From CAVWDU01 sp963840725 (GTDB taxonomy: Bacteria > Pseudomonadota > Gammaproteobacteria > Pseudomonadales > Halieaceae): a DNA stretch of 64,000 bases. The notes beneath the pieces are model-generated. The model saw only the letters and a program-made list of their open reading frames with translations, ran no database searches and had not been told where the DNA came from. The DNA lies in assembly GCA_963840725.1 (NCBI GenBank), contig CAWIZY010000007.1:62001-126000 (forward strand), read 5' to 3'. Shown piece after piece: positions 63,639-64,000 of the stretch; position 1 is the stretch's first letter; each line of letters starts with the position of its first letter. The position numbers and the translations under genes were made by a program.

Positions 63639-63695
63639 AGAAAGCTGAAACCGGGCCGGCGCAGCTGGAGCGGTTTGCCGAGAACAAAGCCGAGG

Positions 63696-63721
63696 AAGGG
63701 GCGCGAGAGCGCCCCTTTTTT
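63696..63721 (+). terminator. Rho-independent terminator after the PEP-CTERM gene
   Basis: Stem AAGGGGCGC / GCGCCCCTT, loop GAGA, followed by T residues. Confidence 0.9.
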
Positions 63722-63925
63722 GTGGCCGGTCAATCTAGCGTTATCGTTGAGCTGCCACAGACAGGCTCTTCTTCCTGATCGACGATTGCCCCCTGGCGAG
63801 ACCCGGGTCCGGGCCTCTCAGGCCCGGTCGCGCAGCTTTTCTGCGGTTTATAAGGGTGCGCGCTTGCCTGGGCGAGCAGGCTGAGGCAAGATCACGCCAC
63901 GATAATAGCCGTGGAGTGCCGTCCC

Positions 63926-64000
63926 GTGTCATATCTTTGCCGTGTGGCCTGCTTGCTGGCTGTGTTGGTTGCACTCACTGGCTGCGACACTCGCCTGGAT
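63926..64000 (+). CDS. lipoprotein, N-terminal part cut by window edge
   Basis: GTG start with GGAG about 10 bases upstream. The reading frame encodes a signal sequence and lipobox (VACLLAVLVALTGC followed by DTRLD), so an outer- or inner-membrane lipoprotein begins here. In XrtA loci a TPR-repeat lipoprotein (PrsT type) is common at such a place; too little is visible to confirm it. Confidence 0.55.
   Translation, partial: MSYLCRVACLLAVLVALTGCDTRLD

Noticed and set aside
1..64000. tRNA or rRNA genes
   Set aside because: I looked for TTCGA-type T-loops with paired acceptor arms and for rRNA landmarks and found none; a tRNAscan run would be decisive.

Overview
The window reads as a chromosome segment of a GC-rich marine-type gammaproteobacterium. 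The backbone yciK-mupP-ubiG-mtaD-gyrA-serC-pheA-tyrA-aroA-cmk-rpsA-ihfB-lapA-lapB-pyrF matches the gene order known from Pseudomonas. A PEP-CTERM/exosortase (XrtA-type) locus and a DUF3604 gene fit the Halieaceae/OM60 and related groups better than Pseudomonas itself; that family-level placement is inference.

Layout. 0-9 kb holds assorted metabolic genes: a DUF3604 lipoprotein cut by the window edge, a crotonase, a sulfurtransferase, RidA-like and NTF2-like proteins, a TRIC-type channel, a glutamine synthetase-like ligase and rluA. It also contains an iron-alcohol dehydrogenase pseudogene with about five frame changes and a 262-bp MITE-like element with near-perfect 30-bp inverted ends and a CTAG target duplication. 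9-19.5 kb is an accessory island: a very large protein with two alpha/beta-hydrolase domains, read-through remains of a CHAT (caspase-like) protease, and, around a 46-bp divergent promoter region, a SLOG-like protein, a methyltransferase, a TIR/nucleoside-deoxyribosyltransferase-like plus Macro protein, and a second TIR-like domain fused to the DUF4071/TPR-S domain. I read it as a candidate NAD-/nucleotide-signal-controlled conflict system.

19.5-31 kb contains pdxJ, ppiA, a TIGR04211 SH3 protein, yciI, yciB, rnm, yciO, scpA, scpB, rluB, then yciK, mupP, ubiG and mtaD on the minus strand. 31-44 kb is the gyrA to pyrF housekeeping block. 44-49 kb carries comEA and a minimal surface-polysaccharide set (NAD-epimerase, WbpL/WecA-like transferase, WbpM-like dehydratase) in the position where Pseudomonas aeruginosa carries its O-antigen locus (after ihfB). 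49-54 kb has a three-domain kinase/M23/aminotransferase fusion and small membrane or secreted proteins.

54.5-64 kb is an XrtA/PEP-CTERM region: the TIGR03013 sugar transferase, PLP decarboxylase and AMP-ligase (both apparently broken), a secreted serine protease, a low-molecular-weight tyrosine phosphatase, the exosortase-associated acyltransferase, a ThiF-like protein, a PEP-CTERM protein and the start of a lipoprotein. No exosortase gene lies inside the window.

Apparent frameshifts are restricted to accessory genes (DUF3604 start, alcohol dehydrogenase, CHAT protein, XrtA ligase and decarboxylase); all housekeeping genes are intact. Several lie in homopolymers, so decay and residual sequencing error both remain possible. 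I saw no rRNA, tRNA or CRISPR array.
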